The notes beneath the pieces were generated by a model that had not been told where the DNA came from, did no database searches, and worked only from the letters and a program-made list of their open reading frames with translations. From assembly GCA_946408295.1 (NCBI GenBank), contig CAMJRT010000062.1:1-6856 (forward strand): a stretch of 6,856 bases of DNA. The letters run 5' to 3'. This DNA comes from an uncultured Bacteroidales bacterium (lineage in GTDB: Bacteria; Bacteroidota; Bacteroidia; Bacteroidales; UBA932). Below, one piece after another: positions 6,098-6,856 of this stretch. The translations under genes were made by a program, and so were the position numbers. Numbering within the stretch: position 1 is the stretch's first letter; the number at the start of each line of letters is the position of its first letter.

Positions 6098-6856
6098 TCA
6101 TTGAAAGAACCCATCCATTAACGATAATGCGTGTTTTTACAAAAATGCCCCGGTCGACGAAAAAAATGATGCTATAGGCATCCTGCCGGTCAAGGTATTC
6201 CTGGTCGGACCACTCGCTGCGTCGCTCCGCGATGCCTTGAAGGGACAGAAGCCAGGCAAGGTTGATGGTAATGATCTCTTTTTCGTTCTCTGTGATGACA
6301 AGGGTGGGCTTATCCTCCGGAACCAGTCGGGAAAGATGAAAATCCGCGACAATCGCTTGTCCCACTTCATCCTCGGAGGCGGATGGAGAGGAGTGGACGC
6401 CGTACAGGAAAGGCTGGAAACGGGTAGGTACCGGAGACAGCATCTTTCCTTCATAATCAAGGTGTACGGCTCCGCTGCTGATGGCGAAGCGATAATCTTC
6501 CCCGTTTAAGGTTTCCGTTCCGCTGTAGGGCATCAGGATAACGCGGATACGGTTGGTCAGTTTGACCATCGGAATATCCACATACTGCGCACCGGTTTTC
6601 AACTCGCAGTGCAGGACGCCGTCATAAAGAGCGGCAAAATCCGATGCCGATACGCCGTCTGCGGTATTCAACCGCATCGTAAAATCTTTCAGGACGGATT
6701 TCCCGGCTTCCAGCGCGGGAAACACGAATTCACCGGCATCCGTCCGGATCGGACGGTTCCTTCCCACCGCCAGGAACGTGTATGTTCCGGCCTCCAGGTT
6801 GGGAAGAATCATCCTGTATCCTTTCGGAAAAGCGTCCGGGCTGTGTTCGTGAAAAC
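6078..6856 (-). CDS. FimB/Mfa2-family fimbrial anchor subunit (5' end outside window)
   Basis: The frame is open to the right edge, giving 258 visible residues; the ATG at 6812 is internal, since in-frame sequence (FHEHSPDAFPKGYR) continues upstream and the family needs an N-terminal lipoprotein signal. Members are usually about 300 aa, so roughly 40-60 residues are missing. Family marks in order: LEAGTYTFLAVGRN early (the 'pGtYtfvaw' strand), a middle block with KLTNRIRVILMPYSG, and near the C-terminus QEYLDRQDAYSIIFFVD followed by TRIIVNGWV, a strong signature of the Mfa2/FimB family. In Porphyromonas gingivalis, Mfa2 and FimB anchor the fimbria in the outer membrane and control its length; the same role is inferred here. 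It is the first visible gene of the operon. In P. gingivalis the anchor gene follows the major pilin gene, so a FimA/Mfa1-like gene may lie just beyond the right edge. Confidence 0.85.
   Translation of the reverse strand, partial: FHEHSPDAFPKGYRMILPNLEAGTYTFLAVGRNRPIRTDAGEFVFPALEAGKSVLKDFTMRLNTADGVSASDFAALYDGVLHCELKTGAQYVDIPMVKLTNRIRVILMPYSGTETLNGEDYRFAISSGAVHLDYEGKMLSPVPTRFQPFLYGVHSSPSASEDEVGQAIVADFHLSRLVPEDKPTLVITENEKEIITINLAWLLSLQGIAERRSEWSDQEYLDRQDAYSIIFFVDRGIFVKTRIIVNGWVLSMNDVSLG

Overview
The window looks like a chromosomal segment of a Bacteroidales bacterium. The base composition is moderately GC-rich (judged by eye, not counted), which fits an Alistipes-, Barnesiella- or Parabacteroides-like genome better than a low-GC Bacteroides, but the genus cannot be fixed. 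The assignment rests on a cluster of FimA/Mfa-type lipoprotein pilin genes (type V pili, known only from Bacteroidota) and on a neighbour with the Asp-Ser-Leu-rich tail style common in this phylum.

Layout: positions 1-822 on the + strand carry the 3' part of a gene for a protein with 'DSLA' repeats followed by a long, highly charged helix. Positions 670 to the right edge are one tightly packed minus-strand operon, transcribed right to left: (1) a 5'-truncated FimB/Mfa2-type anchor subunit (6856-6078); (2) a 536-aa fimbrillin-like lipoprotein (6097-4487); (3) a 683-aa fimbrillin-like lipoprotein with a C-terminal WRLPT...VRCIRD domain, the best candidate for a tip adhesin (4480-2429); (4) a 585-aa fimbrillin-like lipoprotein with extra C-terminal beta-rich modules (2427-670). 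Junctions are a 20-base overlap, a 6-base gap and a 1-base gap, so the genes are almost certainly co-transcribed and probably translationally coupled. No promoter or terminator is visible. The promoter, the anchor's signal peptide and probably a major pilin gene lie beyond the right edge.

Working model: the four proteins are exported as lipoproteins and assembled on the cell surface into a type V fimbria, with the Mfa2/FimB-like protein anchoring or terminating the fibre and the three larger proteins forming accessory or tip parts. The three larger proteins share an N-terminal plan: lipobox Cys, first beta strand, a Lys-Gly/Ser loop 25-30 residues after the Cys, then a second strand. That loop sits where a processing protease frees the donor-strand groove in known members of the family.

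The oddest structural feature is the tail-to-tail overlap. The + strand gene has no stop where its own recognisable sequence ends and reads for 50 more codons, in exact codon register, antisense to the end of the last pilin gene. There is no intergenic stretch over 300 bases, and I saw no RNA gene, insertion sequence or CRISPR array.
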